Shown here: positions 25,146 through 35,527 of the stretch, piece by piece | Numbering within the stretch: the stretch's first letter is position 1 | Layout of the letters: each line of letters opens with the position of its first letter | DNA from: Alkalispirochaeta americana | GTDB lineage: Bacteria; Spirochaetota; Spirochaetia; DSM-27196; Alkalispirochaetaceae | NCBI RefSeq assembly: GCF_900156105.1 | Contig: NZ_FTMS01000002.1 | Location: forward strand, 186,001-250,000 | Length of the DNA: 64,000 nt | Direction: 5' to 3' | Program-made: the position numbers and the translations under genes | Notes under the pieces: model-generated | The model's database searches: none | Seen by the model: the letters and a program-made list of their open reading frames with translations, nothing else | What the model was told of the DNA's origin: nothing

Positions 25146-27821
25146 TTATTCTCCCGAACCCAGAGCAGTTTGCCAGCGGTACAGGAGATCCAGGGCTTCC
25201 CGCGGCGTGCATTGGTCAATATCCAGTCCGGCGAGTTCTGCCGTCACAAGGTCCAGGGGAGAAAAGAGCTCATCCTGGGGCTGGCCAGTTCCTGTCTTTG
25301 TCCCGGCATCATTACTGAAGGGCGCAGATGCTGCGGGAGGGGCGCCCTCCCGGTCCCGGGCATCCCGGGATAATCCCTCGAAGTGAACCAGGAGCTGTCT
25401 GGCCCGTTCGATAACCTGCTCAGGGATACCCGCCATGCGGGCCACATCCACTCCGTAGGATCGATCGGCTGAACCGGGCTGCAGCTTCTTCAGGAAGACG
25501 ATGTGCCGCTCTGAGTGCTGCACAGCCATGGTGAGGCGAGAGAAGCCAGTCCCCTGAAGGCCTGACAGTTCATGATAATGAGTTGCAAAAAGAGTTCGAC
25601 AGCGAATTTTCTCCAGAAGATACTCGCAGACTGCCCAAGCTATAGCCAGGCCGTCATGGGTGCTGGTGCCCCGCCCGACCTCGTCCATGATCACCAGACT
25701 TGCTTCGGTGGCGTTCCGCAGGATATTGCTGGTTTCGTTCATCTCCACCAGGAAGGTCGATTCACCCCGGGCGATATTGTCTGATGCACCAACCCGACAG
25801 TAAATACGGTCGGTCAGGCCGATTTCAGCGGTCTCAGCCGGCACAAAACTACCGGCGTGAGCCATGAGCGTTATGAGCGCCGTCTGCCGCAATACCGTGG
25901 ATTTCCCCGCCATGTTAGGCCCTGTTATAAGGGCAAAGCGGGTTTGTTCCTGATCAAGCACGAGATCGTTGGCCACGAAATCCCCTGCAGGAAGATGAGC
26001 TTCCACCACGGGGTGCCGCCCCCCGGCAATGTGTACCTCGGGCTCCTGGATCAGCCGGGGGCGCCGGTATCCCTGCAAAGTAGCGGCTCTTGCCAGGGCC
26101 GCCGCCACATCAACCCTGGCAAGGTGATCTGCCAGGGTTGTCAGAAGGGGAATCTCCTGCGCCGCCTGGGCCCGCAGTTCCAGAAAGAGTGCCTGCTCCC
26201 GAGCCACGGACTCCTCGGTGGCGTTGTTGATCTCCCCTTCGAGTTCGCTGAGACGGGTGGTGGTATACCGCTCGGCGTTGGCCAGACTCTGTCGGCGGAT
26301 AAAGAACGGGGGAACCCGTTCTGCCTGGGACCGGGGGACTTCGAAGAAATGGCCCAAAAGACGATTGTACTTGATCTTCAGGGCTTGCAGTCCTGTCTCG
26401 CTCCGCAGTTCCTCCAAATAGGCCGCCAGAACCTCCTGACTTCCCCTCTGAAGCTGACGCAACCGATCCAGCGTTGCATCATAACCATCGCGAATTATTC
26501 CTCCTTCGGTGAGGGAAACCGGGGGATCATCCTGGAGAACCCTGGCGATGCGATCCCTCAGGTCCAGGGCCTTCTGCCAGCCTTCCGGAGAATCCAGGAG
26601 CCCCGATGCGGCGTTCTGACCAAACCAGTCAGGCAGAATTGTTGCCACGTTTTCGGCAACGCCGATTGTTCCGGCGATAGCCTCCACATCCCGGGGATGG
26701 GCTTTTTCCACACCCAGCCGGGAGGTGAGCCGTTCCAGGTCATAGGCCTGATCCAGAAGCTCCCGCAACCGGAGCAAATCCTGTTGCCGGTGGTACAACT
26801 CCTCCACCTGATCCAGGCGCTTTTCTATTTCACGATGATTTCTGGTTGGCAGAATGAGGCGACGACGAAGCAGGCGGCTTCCCATGGGGGTCTGGGTCTG
26901 ATCGAGCACGCTCAAGAGTGTGAAGGCCCGTCCTCCGTCGTGCATGTTGGCAACAATTTCAAGATTCCTCAGGGTGGCGTCATCCAGGATAAGGACATCC
27001 TCGTCGTGGTGACGACGAAGGTTGTGGAGGTGGCCCAAAACGTGGCGGGCGTTTTCCTCAAGGTAATCCAGGAGAGCGCCCCCCGTAAGAAGCGCCGCAT
27101 CGGAAGAATCAAACCCGAAGCCTCGGAGGTTTTCTACCTCCAGGACGAGACACAGCCGCTCCAGAGCAGACTCGCGGGAGAATCCCCAGTCGGGGATGCG
27201 GTTTACCACCACATCGTGGCACCCTTGGACCCCGCCGTTTCCTGAAGCCCCCCCTGCGGGGTTGCCCGACAAAGAGGAAAGGTAACGGGAATGCTCCAGG
27301 AGAGATTCCTGGACCAGGATTTCCCGGGGATGGAGCCGTGCAATCTCTCTCTGGATTAGCGATTCCTGATCCCGGGCAGGATAGGCTGCCAGAGTGAGTT
27401 CTCCCGTGGAGACATCACACCAGCCCACACAGAGATGCTCTCCCTCTTTTCCCAGAGCTACCAGGTAGTTGTTGGAATCGGGGTCCAGATAATCTTGATC
27501 AAAGATCGCTCCCGGCGAAAGAACCTCCACCACGTCCCGCTCGGCCAGACCTTTCCCATCGGCGGGAGGGCTGATCTGCTCGCAGATCGCCACTTTTCTC
27601 CCCTGACGGAGCAACCGGCCGATATAGCCCCGGGAGGCGTGGTGAGGCACCCCGCACATGGGCACCCCCTGGCGCTGGGTCAGGGTGAGACCCAGGAGTC
27701 GGGCTCCTTCCCGGGCATCGGAGCCAAACATCTCATAGAAGTCGCCCAGGCGGAAGAGAAGGATCGCGTCGCGGTGACGAGACTTGAGCGCCTCGTATTG
27801 ACGCAACATCGGGGTAGACAT
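25146..27821 (-). CDS. mutS: DNA mismatch repair protein MutS
   Basis: The 891-residue protein starts with the mismatch-binding domain (LFRLGDFYEMFGSDA, with the Phe-x-x-x-Phe region that wedges into DNA). Connector, lever and clamp domains follow, and then the ATPase with Walker A TGPNMAGKST, the NETSNIL segment and Walker B VIMDEVGRGTSTHDG. The helix-turn-helix dimerisation region ends near residue 800. MutS recognises mispairs and recruits MutL. The C-terminal 60 residues after a low-complexity stretch resemble the tetramerisation tail. It follows skp with a 16-base gap, the order I recall from Treponema. Confidence 0.97.
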   Translation of the reverse strand: MSTPMLRQYEALKSRHRDAILLFRLGDFYEMFGSDAREGARLLGLTLTQRQGVPMCGVPHHASRGYIGRLLRQGRKVAICEQISPPADGKGLAERDVVEVLSPGAIFDQDYLDPDSNNYLVALGKEGEHLCVGWCDVSTGELTLAAYPARDQESLIQREIARLHPREILVQESLLEHSRYLSSLSGNPAGGASGNGGVQGCHDVVVNRIPDWGFSRESALERLCLVLEVENLRGFGFDSSDAALLTGGALLDYLEENARHVLGHLHNLRRHHDEDVLILDDATLRNLEIVANMHDGGRAFTLLSVLDQTQTPMGSRLLRRRLILPTRNHREIEKRLDQVEELYHRQQDLLRLRELLDQAYDLERLTSRLGVEKAHPRDVEAIAGTIGVAENVATILPDWFGQNAASGLLDSPEGWQKALDLRDRIARVLQDDPPVSLTEGGIIRDGYDATLDRLRQLQRGSQEVLAAYLEELRSETGLQALKIKYNRLLGHFFEVPRSQAERVPPFFIRRQSLANAERYTTTRLSELEGEINNATEESVAREQALFLELRAQAAQEIPLLTTLADHLARVDVAAALARAATLQGYRRPRLIQEPEVHIAGGRHPVVEAHLPAGDFVANDLVLDQEQTRFALITGPNMAGKSTVLRQTALITLMAHAGSFVPAETAEIGLTDRIYCRVGASDNIARGESTFLVEMNETSNILRNATEASLVIMDEVGRGTSTHDGLAIAWAVCEYLLEKIRCRTLFATHYHELSGLQGTGFSRLTMAVQHSERHIVFLKKLQPGSADRSYGVDVARMAGIPEQVIERARQLLVHFEGLSRDARDREGAPPAASAPFSNDAGTKTGTGQPQDELFSPLDLVTAELAGLDIDQCTPREALDLLYRWQTALGSGE

Positions 27822-27837
27822 GGGGGTGTCCGATGCC

Positions 27838-28395
27838 TTAGCGGCTGGAGGTTCTGATCAGCCGTTGAAGGACTTTATCGCTCACATCGATTTCGGAAGA
27901 CCACCACTGGATGCCTTCCGTATCAGAGCGAAGAATCAGGGTGAAGCCTTCAGTCTCCGCCACATACTGGATCGCGTTTTGGAGGCGTTGCAGAAAATCG
28001 TCCGAGAGCAACTGGGACTGCCGGTGCTCCAGCTGCTGACGGCGTCGGCGGGTGAGGTCCTCAAGAAAGCGCTGAAGTTCGGTAATCTGATCTTCCAGTT
28101 GATCGGCCCGCCGCCGGTTGCCTACTTCCCGGGCGCTCACATGGCGATCCTTCAGGCTCTCCAGCTCGAGAAAGTGCTCGTCAATTTCTTCCTGGTACTG
28201 CTGACGAAGCCGTTCCAGATCCCGCACGGCCTGGGAATCGCGGTAAAAGGAGTTGTAGACCTGGTTTATGTTGACGATCCCCACCGTGGAGATACCCTGG
28301 GCCGAAACAATGGCCCCTCCCAGGAGCAGGATTCCTCCCGCCAGGAGGAACCGGATTATCCTGCCGGTCTGTCCAAGACTAGTATAGTATTTCAT
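27838..28395 (-). CDS. skp: Periplasmic OmpH/Skp-family chaperone
   Basis: The 185-residue product has a signal peptide with a hydrophobic core (FLLAGGILLLGGAIVSAQ, cleavage likely after AQ or SA). A short strand with GIVNINQVYNSFYRD follows, then a long charged coiled coil (about residues 55-135), the Skp tentacles, and a C-terminal return strand. Skp-type chaperones carry unfolded outer-membrane proteins across the periplasm to BamA. It lies directly after bamA, as in many Gram-negative bacteria. AAGGAG precedes the ATG at 28395. Confidence 0.88.
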   Translation of the reverse strand: MKYYTSLGQTGRIIRFLLAGGILLLGGAIVSAQGISTVGIVNINQVYNSFYRDSQAVRDLERLRQQYQEEIDEHFLELESLKDRHVSAREVGNRRRADQLEDQITELQRFLEDLTRRRRQQLEHRQSQLLSDDFLQRLQNAIQYVAETEGFTLILRSDTEGIQWWSSEIDVSDKVLQRLIRTSSR

Positions 28396-28465
28396 CGCTC
28401 ATGCTCCTTCAAAGGTATATCGTGTATGCTGTCTCGCATCCATCGCCTGCTTCGGGGAGGGGTTC

Positions 28466-31129
28466 CTAGAAGAACTCCGCCCCGATCGTAAAGACCAGAT
28501 CGACTCCCCGGCCGCTGTCGGAATCTCCCCCGTTGAAGAGGTTTCCTGTCTTCCAGTCGATGTTTCCGTTCTCGTCGTACTCGAAGCGTTTTGCCAGGTA
28601 GAGCCGGATAGGAAACTGGGGAATAACGAAGCGGATACCCGTGCCGATGGTGAACTGCCAGTCCTGCTTCTCGATGTCGCTCATGCGCTGCCGGTCGTCC
28701 CAGTTGGCCAGGTTTGAGGAGAACTCTCTCATCACAGCGGCTTCAAAGAAGGTGTCCCACCAGATCACCTGCTCCGAGAGGGGCATTCGCAACTCGACCC
28801 AGTTATTCCAGGTGGTGGCACCGTCGCTACGGAAGGACCATCCCCGGGAGGTGAACATCCCGTCCAGACGGAGCGTGTCGCTCTGCTCGATCTTGAAATA
28901 CTTGTCGTCACCCTCGGAATAGAGGAAGTTGGGCAAGATAAAGCTGAGTTTCGACTGCATTCCCAGAACCATCTTCCAGTTCCAGTCGCCCAGGGGGACG
29001 TCCCAGAGGGTGAAGAAGACCTCGGCGGTGGTTTCGGAGCGTGTGAAGTGGCGTTCACCGCCCAGAAACCCTCCGGTAAAGTTGAACTGCTGATCCAGGC
29101 GGTATCCGCTGGAGGGACTGTAGATAAAGTCGCGTCGGTCCAGGGCGGCTCCAAGCCCCCAGGTGTTGATAAACCGCCATCGCTCGTGGTTGTCCCGGGT
29201 GGTATCGCTGGCAGGGCGATAGATCGAATCGTCGTAGGTGAGGTAGCGGATTCCCGTACTGATCGAGGTGCGCGGGGTAAATCGCCCCAGGGGAGTGCGG
29301 AAAGTGTATCCGGTATTGGCGCCCAGACGGATGTTGTAGGCGTCGTAGCTCATGAGGTTTTCCGAGGGAATGTTGCGCGTGCTCCCCCCCAGGTATTCGT
29401 ACTCGTTTTCCAGGTTGTACTTGCCAACAGCCGTGGACGAAGGGGTTCCCGGAAAGCGGTCGCCAGCGTTGTAAGTCCGACCATTGAAATCGGTACCGTC
29501 TTTGGTAAAAACATAGTCTTCATGGTTATACGGATCGGGCACAGCGTCATCATCGCCATCGGCGTAGAGTGGTGCCCGGGCGTTCTGGGGAACGTTGTTT
29601 ATCACGGATCGATCGAAGCTCAGATTAAGCCCCCCCGACCAGCGCCGTCCGAAGAGCCAGCGTTCACGAAAATTGAAAGTTACCCGCTGGTTTACCGGTG
29701 AAGCTGTGGCCTGGATCCCGAAAATCTGGCCGCGACCCCGGAAGTTGCGGTCCTGCCACTGAATCTGGGCAGAGACAGGGAAATCCTGGTTTCCACCGAA
29801 GGCAAGACCGAAGGTGATATCGGCAGTACTCCCCTCCTCCAGGTTGATAATGAGATCCATGAGCCCCTCGGTACTCCCCGCAGGCGTCTCGGGGGCAATA
29901 GCTGAAAAATACTGAAGGTTTGCCAGGTTTCGAAGCCCTTCGCGGATCTTGGTGGCGCTAAACACGTCCCCCACCTCCAGGGGGATTTCCCGTTCAAGAA
30001 CGAAGTCTTTTGTCTTTTCGTTTCCCCGAAAGATGATATTTTCGATGTGTGCCCGGTTGCGCTCCACGATCACCACCTCAAAGGAGATGGTTTTGCTCTC
30101 CTCATCCCGGATTTCGCGACGGGTTATTTGATTGAAAATATATCCGCTCTCGTAGTACCGGTCAGCCACTCGTTGATAGTCAGCTTCGAACCGGACCAGA
30201 TCCAGGACATCTCCTGGCTCAAGCCGGACAAGCCCGCCGAGATCCTCATCGGAAAAGATTGTATTACCCCGGAATGATATTCCCCCGAAGGTGTACCGCG
30301 CGCCCTCGTCGACACCCACCGTAAGGGTGAGATAACTTCGATTCTCTCCTGGCTCCTCGCGGACATCCTTGCTCACATCGACAACTTCTGCATCGATGTA
30401 TCCTTGCTCGTAATAGAATCGGCGGATCCTGTTTTTGTCCTGCTCCAGGAGAGCCTCCTGAAAAAGGCCCCGGTTAAAGATGCTTCGTTCCCGCAGCTGC
30501 ATGACGCCGCGCAGGCTTGTATCGGAGGCGAACTGGTTTCCTGCAAAGCGGATGGATTCAATCGAGAGTTGAGCCCCTTCGTCGATGGTGAAACGGACAA
30601 TGTTTTCGTCCTCATCTTCCTGGATAAACTCCGAAGAAACAGAGACGTTGGGAAACCCCTGCTCGAGATAGAGGGTGCGAATCGCCTCTTCGTCCATCCG
30701 CAGCTTTGATCGTGTGACCATATCACCCTGCTTCAGGAGAATGACGTCGCGAAGCCGGTTGCGCCCCAGACGGTTGTTTCCCGAAAACTGGATGGCTGTT
30801 ATAACAGGGCGCTCCTGGACATCAAAGGACAGAACCATTCCGTCCTCGGGTCCGTCCGGCAGATCCTCGGGACGGACCGCATTCGGAATGATCTGCTCGA
30901 AGAGATCCATCGCGTAGAGACGCCGTTGAAGTTCCAGAAATTTCTGTTCCGTGAAAGGCTCATCGATGAAGCTCTCAATCACAGGAAAGAGCTCATTCTC
31001 CGTGACCGTTCGCAACCCTTCGAAACGGATTTCTCGAATCGGTTCGTTCAAATACCAGTCGGGGGATTCTTCAGCCTGTAATACCCCGCCAACTACACAA
31101 AGCAGCAGGACGCAGCGCAATAGTCGCAT
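28466..31129 (-). CDS. bamA: Outer-membrane protein assembly factor BamA (Omp85)
   Basis: The 887-residue protein has a signal peptide (LLRCVLLLCVVGGVLQAE), five POTRA domains in about residues 30-430 (for example IREIRFEGLRTVTENEL and IENIIFRGNEKTKDFVL) and a 16-stranded barrel ending in Phe (VFTIGAEFF), the sorting signal. BamA inserts beta-barrel proteins into the outer membrane. An insertion of some 80 residues in the barrel (about residues 555-640, rich in Asp, Asn, Gly and Tyr) is probably an enlarged surface loop. It lies between tamB and skp. Confidence 0.95.
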   Translation of the reverse strand: MRLLRCVLLLCVVGGVLQAEESPDWYLNEPIREIRFEGLRTVTENELFPVIESFIDEPFTEQKFLELQRRLYAMDLFEQIIPNAVRPEDLPDGPEDGMVLSFDVQERPVITAIQFSGNNRLGRNRLRDVILLKQGDMVTRSKLRMDEEAIRTLYLEQGFPNVSVSSEFIQEDEDENIVRFTIDEGAQLSIESIRFAGNQFASDTSLRGVMQLRERSIFNRGLFQEALLEQDKNRIRRFYYEQGYIDAEVVDVSKDVREEPGENRSYLTLTVGVDEGARYTFGGISFRGNTIFSDEDLGGLVRLEPGDVLDLVRFEADYQRVADRYYESGYIFNQITRREIRDEESKTISFEVVIVERNRAHIENIIFRGNEKTKDFVLEREIPLEVGDVFSATKIREGLRNLANLQYFSAIAPETPAGSTEGLMDLIINLEEGSTADITFGLAFGGNQDFPVSAQIQWQDRNFRGRGQIFGIQATASPVNQRVTFNFRERWLFGRRWSGGLNLSFDRSVINNVPQNARAPLYADGDDDAVPDPYNHEDYVFTKDGTDFNGRTYNAGDRFPGTPSSTAVGKYNLENEYEYLGGSTRNIPSENLMSYDAYNIRLGANTGYTFRTPLGRFTPRTSISTGIRYLTYDDSIYRPASDTTRDNHERWRFINTWGLGAALDRRDFIYSPSSGYRLDQQFNFTGGFLGGERHFTRSETTAEVFFTLWDVPLGDWNWKMVLGMQSKLSFILPNFLYSEGDDKYFKIEQSDTLRLDGMFTSRGWSFRSDGATTWNNWVELRMPLSEQVIWWDTFFEAAVMREFSSNLANWDDRQRMSDIEKQDWQFTIGTGIRFVIPQFPIRLYLAKRFEYDENGNIDWKTGNLFNGGDSDSGRGVDLVFTIGAEFF

Positions 31130-31148
31130 TCATGCTCCCTAAAAATAA

Positions 31149-34100
31149 TCAATATGAAAATGACCACAGAAACGAGAAGGTGTTATCTCTTACAAAGAGC
31201 TCCTCAGGATTCTGCGGAGCAAGATTCCACTCCAGCATAAAAAATGGCGTCTGCCATTCTAAACTAATTTCTGAATCTATCAATACCCCTCCGACGCGCT
31301 GAAATCCCTGATTGTCGCCAAACATATCGGGGTCCCGGGCCCGCATCTGGATAACAGTCTGGCCGAAGACGCTATCGCCAATGTAGCGACCAAAGAAAAT
31401 GGACGTATTATTGAGATAGGTTCCCAGAGTGGGTGCCGTTTGAAGGGCTTCCTCCTCAACGGGCGTGATCGCCGTGAGAAGGATATTCTGGATCACGCTG
31501 GTTCGAATTGCAAACAAATCCAGATCAAGCCTGTCCCGGACAGCGTTTTCGAACTGACGAAAAAACCCGAACTGGGTAACCAGATCGGTGGTGGAAAGAA
31601 GCGCCGAGGGTACATTGGAAGCGCTCTCTCCCGTGGTCTGAAAGATATTGCCGCCGAGAATGGCTACAATCTCGGCTCCATCCAGAGGCGGGTTTGACTC
31701 GAAACGGGGGCTGAACTCGCTCAAACGCTGACGATTGGCTACGAGATAGATTCGCACCGGGCCCTCCGGGGTGGCCTCGCGCAGCTCTGCCCGCAGGGTG
31801 ATTCGGGGATCAAACTCCACGTGGCTCTCTCTGAACTCTACAGAACCTTCGCGCAAGAGAAAGCTCCGGTCAAAATAGAGGACATCGCCACTCTGAATAT
31901 CGATGACACCCATCAGGGAAAAGACGCCCTCCCGGGTATCAAGAACGAGCTGAACCCCCTGGTCAAGAGCAAAATTGCTCCGCAGGATGGGGATATCCGT
32001 ATCAGGCCAGATGAACCGGACTCCCCTGCCTGTGCTGATCCGCAGATCGGTCGTCATATGGGGGCCTTCCATCAACTCGGGGTCAAAATCGGCAGCCACG
32101 GCAAGCTCCGTTCCATAGAGCGTCACCGCACCGGTGAGATCCAGATCCTGGAGTGTCCCGGCCACCCGCATGGACCCCCGGGCAAAACCATCGACGTGCA
32201 TGGGCCCAAAGGTGGCAGCCACACGGCCACCAGTCTCGCCCGGTATCTCCAGATCGATCCGGTACTCCTCAAAGTCCAGATTATTCAGAAGAATCTGAGC
32301 CGAGACGTAGAGCGAGGCCAGTCCTGCGGGAGTTTGAGTGCGCTGCATTCGCACCTGGTTCCCCTCGAAGATAAGGACGGTATTCAAGGGACCCACGGAG
32401 TCAGGAGAAAAGGGGGTCGCAATTTTCGCATCCCGCACTGCCAGCGTTCCAAACAGGTCGGGATCACCGGGGGGGCCAATCGCTCGCAGGGATCCCCTCA
32501 TCGTCCCCTGTTCAAGATTGAAGCTCTGGAGAATCGGGGGCAAGGCGAGATGGTCCATCTCGATGTGGATATCCGAGATGGTAAGCTCGATCCGTTCGGG
32601 AGAGACAAATCCTTTTGCCCGCCCCCGGAAGGGCCTGTCTCCCGCCACAAGGAAGTCGATCTCTCCCTGGTCGGTGAGATGCATGCGAATGACCCGGTCC
32701 TGGCGCTCCAGGAGGGTCTCTTCGGCGGTTCGCAGAAGACGATACCGCAAGGAGCGAGGATCCACGGGAGGCTCTCCTGCGGGCTGCTTCAGAGTCAGAA
32801 CAAGATCGAGGGGCATCTCCCGAAGAACATCGAGCTCAAGTACTTCCAGCGGAGCTGTCTCACCCGAAAAGACGAGATCGATCTCCTGATCTTCTTGCTC
32901 CTGTCTTCGTCTTTGCGCGTAGAGTTCGCCCTCGATCGCCCCACTCTTCCGGTTTAACACAGCCTGAGGGATTTCAAGGTGAGTGGTGCCGTAGGTGAAT
33001 GTTCCCTGGTTCATCCGCAGACGTTCCTGATCACCCTGGACAAAAAAACGGAAGGCCAGAGGAATACCCCGCACGAGGAGCGACTCCGATTCCAGAAAAA
33101 CCCGAAAATCGGGAGCCCCGGGATCGCCCACCATTTGAACGGTGCCGGTCAGGTTTCCCTCCTCAACCTGGGGTGAGAGCCGTCTGGCTGGAGCCTCGGC
33201 GAAGCGAAGATCCAGAGCGATATTTTCCCCGGCGTAACGGGCGGCAAGTCGGTACTGTTCCGGGGAATCCAGCCCGGAAAAGCCTCCCGTCAACGACACT
33301 TCCAGATCATCCCGTTCCAGGCGATATCGCGCCTGAATCGAACCAGCCAGGGTGCTCACCTGATCATCCAGTTCGGTGACGGCCAGATGAAAGGTCTCGG
33401 GATGAAAGGCCGCTGCAAAGGTTGCCCGGCCCAGGCGGTGGTTTGGCAGAGGGAGGTTTCGAAGGTCTGCATCCTGAATCGTCAGGTACCAATCACTCCT
33501 GTTATAATAGAGCGCCTCGAAATCCGCAGTCATCCGGAGATTCCCCACGGGCAAGGGGGTGTTGCGAGTGCGTGCAGTCAGAGAAAGGGCTCCTCCCGAG
33601 GTGCGCCGCAGGGTTGCAGAAAATCCCTGGGGCCCCCGCAGCTCCAGAACGCCTTCAGAGAAGAAAATACCGTCCAGAAAATAGGGGAACCCGTTTACGG
33701 TGAAATCAACCGAGAAAGTAATCTCATCACCCTTGAGGAGATCCACATCACCGGACCCGGCAATGGTAATGTCCCCTTCCCGGAGATAGAACTGTCTTAT
33801 AGAGAGCTGGCCATTCCGATAGGTTGCCGAGACAACCCCCTGGCGCTGGGGAATAGCCTTGTCCCAAACTGACAGATACGGGACGCGGACCAAAAGATCC
33901 CCTTCCCGCCGGTCGAAACGGGCAGTTCCACTCGCACGATAATCGGGAGCACCAGGGGCGGAATGCGGGAGCGGAAAGGGAAGCTCCAGGTGGAGCGCCT
34001 CGGCTGCCGAGACCAGGCCCAGGAGATCTACCTGATCGAGTTCTATTTCTCCCGTAATGTCGTCCAGGATATTTCCCCCGGCAGCGTATCGCGCCGAGCC

Positions 34101-35477
34101 TCGAAGTTGTCCCGGAACGTCCTCTTCCAGAGAAACAGCAAAATCCAGCGAGTTATAGCGGCCCCTCCGCAAATGATGCCCTGCCAGATTATAGAAAGGG
34201 AGCCCGTTGACCTGAAGCTTTTCGGCGCTCAGCCCCAAGGTATCGGAAGAGGCGCTCACAGAGACCGTCCCGTCCAAAAGCGGGGATCCTGCGTAGGAGA
34301 AACCGGAAAAACTGACTCTTCCGTCGGGAGCCTGAGCGTGACGCCTCCAGGATCCGGAAAAATACGCTCGTCCCCGGGTTCCCCGGAGTGTGAGCGACGG
34401 AAGCTTCAGAAGGTCCGGTGTGAGTTGAAATGTTGCCACCAGGGGTAGCGGCTCAGGCAGGGCTTTGTGTCGCACGGTTCCCGAGATCTCTCCCCGGGCC
34501 TCCTGAAACCCCTCGTGACCATCGAACACTACGTACGATCGGGTTGTTACCGGACTTCGCAGCCACTCGTTCCATGGACTCCAGGGGCCATGAAATCGCA
34601 CCAGTGAAGCGGGAAGAAAGCCTTCACTTTGAAGCTGAAGTTGAAGGGTCTCCCGGGACAGATCAATCTCCGCGATGATGTCCAGAGCATCGTGACTTCG
34701 TATTCGCTCTACCCTGAGGGAATCGCCATGTCGTTCCAGTCGGAGCGTCAAATCCCGGGTTGTAAAGTGGCTTCCGCCGATAGCGCCTAGCTCCAGGGTA
34801 ACTCCTGCTACATCACCGGCCCTGCTTCCGCTAAAACTTGCTGAAAGACGGGTCTGCACCACAAAGGGATCTCCCTGCACTTCAGTAAACAGGGAGCTCT
34901 CTGCCCGGAGGTATCCCTCCAGGGAAGTCCGGCCAAGCTCCACCTCGGCCGAGACTCCCTCCAGGAGAACCGTCTGCAACGATTCCTGACGAGCTGTATC
35001 AGGAAAAAAGAGGGCATGGTGAAGCGAGCCCTGTTCTACAAAGATTTTTATTTCCCGGCGGCCCGTACCGTCTCCGCGAAAGAAGGCGATCGTCTGCAAC
35101 CACTGCTCCTGCTCCTTCAGGGTAGAAATCCTGACCTGGGGCGAGCGGAGCCGGACTTCAGGAATCATGCGGTGCCTGTCGCCACGAAGAATATGGGGGA
35201 GGCTGAGGCCAACAGAGACAGCCTGGGCCGAGGCTGCTCCATCGGAAAGCCGCACCCCGTGGAGTGTGATTCCCCGCAAAACCGAGGGGCTGACCGAGTC
35301 CCAGGAGACGTCCTGGGCGATCGCTGACTCAAACTCTTCCACCAGAAGAGATCGAATTTCCAAAAGACGAACCTCGGTGCGCGGGATGAGCCAGAACACC
35401 CCAGCAACCAGGGACGCCGTTACCGCGGACATGACGAGAAAGAGCAGAATGTTTCGAGTGAGTTGCTTCCTGTTCAT
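31149..35477 (-). CDS. tamB: TamB-like translocation/assembly and lipid-transport protein (DUF490 family)
   Basis: The 1442-residue protein has a single N-terminal membrane helix (LLFLVMSAVTASLVAGVFWLI). A very long run of beta strands follows that would build the groove of the AsmA/TamB bridge. The C-terminal 300 residues are the DUF490 domain, with the landmark VDPRITLRAEL-like and DGAEIVAILGGNIF segments. TamB spans the periplasm from the inner membrane to an Omp85 protein and is thought to move phospholipids or assist barrel assembly. With bamA as the only Omp85 gene here, BamA may be its partner. It is divergent from tmk. Confidence 0.9.
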   Translation of the reverse strand: MNRKQLTRNILLFLVMSAVTASLVAGVFWLIPRTEVRLLEIRSLLVEEFESAIAQDVSWDSVSPSVLRGITLHGVRLSDGAASAQAVSVGLSLPHILRGDRHRMIPEVRLRSPQVRISTLKEQEQWLQTIAFFRGDGTGRREIKIFVEQGSLHHALFFPDTARQESLQTVLLEGVSAEVELGRTSLEGYLRAESSLFTEVQGDPFVVQTRLSASFSGSRAGDVAGVTLELGAIGGSHFTTRDLTLRLERHGDSLRVERIRSHDALDIIAEIDLSRETLQLQLQSEGFLPASLVRFHGPWSPWNEWLRSPVTTRSYVVFDGHEGFQEARGEISGTVRHKALPEPLPLVATFQLTPDLLKLPSLTLRGTRGRAYFSGSWRRHAQAPDGRVSFSGFSYAGSPLLDGTVSVSASSDTLGLSAEKLQVNGLPFYNLAGHHLRRGRYNSLDFAVSLEEDVPGQLRGSARYAAGGNILDDITGEIELDQVDLLGLVSAAEALHLELPFPLPHSAPGAPDYRASGTARFDRREGDLLVRVPYLSVWDKAIPQRQGVVSATYRNGQLSIRQFYLREGDITIAGSGDVDLLKGDEITFSVDFTVNGFPYFLDGIFFSEGVLELRGPQGFSATLRRTSGGALSLTARTRNTPLPVGNLRMTADFEALYYNRSDWYLTIQDADLRNLPLPNHRLGRATFAAAFHPETFHLAVTELDDQVSTLAGSIQARYRLERDDLEVSLTGGFSGLDSPEQYRLAARYAGENIALDLRFAEAPARRLSPQVEEGNLTGTVQMVGDPGAPDFRVFLESESLLVRGIPLAFRFFVQGDQERLRMNQGTFTYGTTHLEIPQAVLNRKSGAIEGELYAQRRRQEQEDQEIDLVFSGETAPLEVLELDVLREMPLDLVLTLKQPAGEPPVDPRSLRYRLLRTAEETLLERQDRVIRMHLTDQGEIDFLVAGDRPFRGRAKGFVSPERIELTISDIHIEMDHLALPPILQSFNLEQGTMRGSLRAIGPPGDPDLFGTLAVRDAKIATPFSPDSVGPLNTVLIFEGNQVRMQRTQTPAGLASLYVSAQILLNNLDFEEYRIDLEIPGETGGRVAATFGPMHVDGFARGSMRVAGTLQDLDLTGAVTLYGTELAVAADFDPELMEGPHMTTDLRISTGRGVRFIWPDTDIPILRSNFALDQGVQLVLDTREGVFSLMGVIDIQSGDVLYFDRSFLLREGSVEFRESHVEFDPRITLRAELREATPEGPVRIYLVANRQRLSEFSPRFESNPPLDGAEIVAILGGNIFQTTGESASNVPSALLSTTDLVTQFGFFRQFENAVRDRLDLDLFAIRTSVIQNILLTAITPVEEEALQTAPTLGTYLNNTSIFFGRYIGDSVFGQTVIQMRARDPDMFGDNQGFQRVGGVLIDSEISLEWQTPFFMLEWNLAPQNPEELFVRDNTFSFLWSFSY

Positions 35478-35527
35478 TCCTCAATCCCGTATAGTCATGG
35501 TATCACATTACCCAGGGAGCATGCACG

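Noticed and set aside
25857-27245. 462-codon plus-strand frame opposite mutS
   Set aside because: The minus strand encodes a complete MutS with all ATPase motifs; the plus-strand frame is a shadow.
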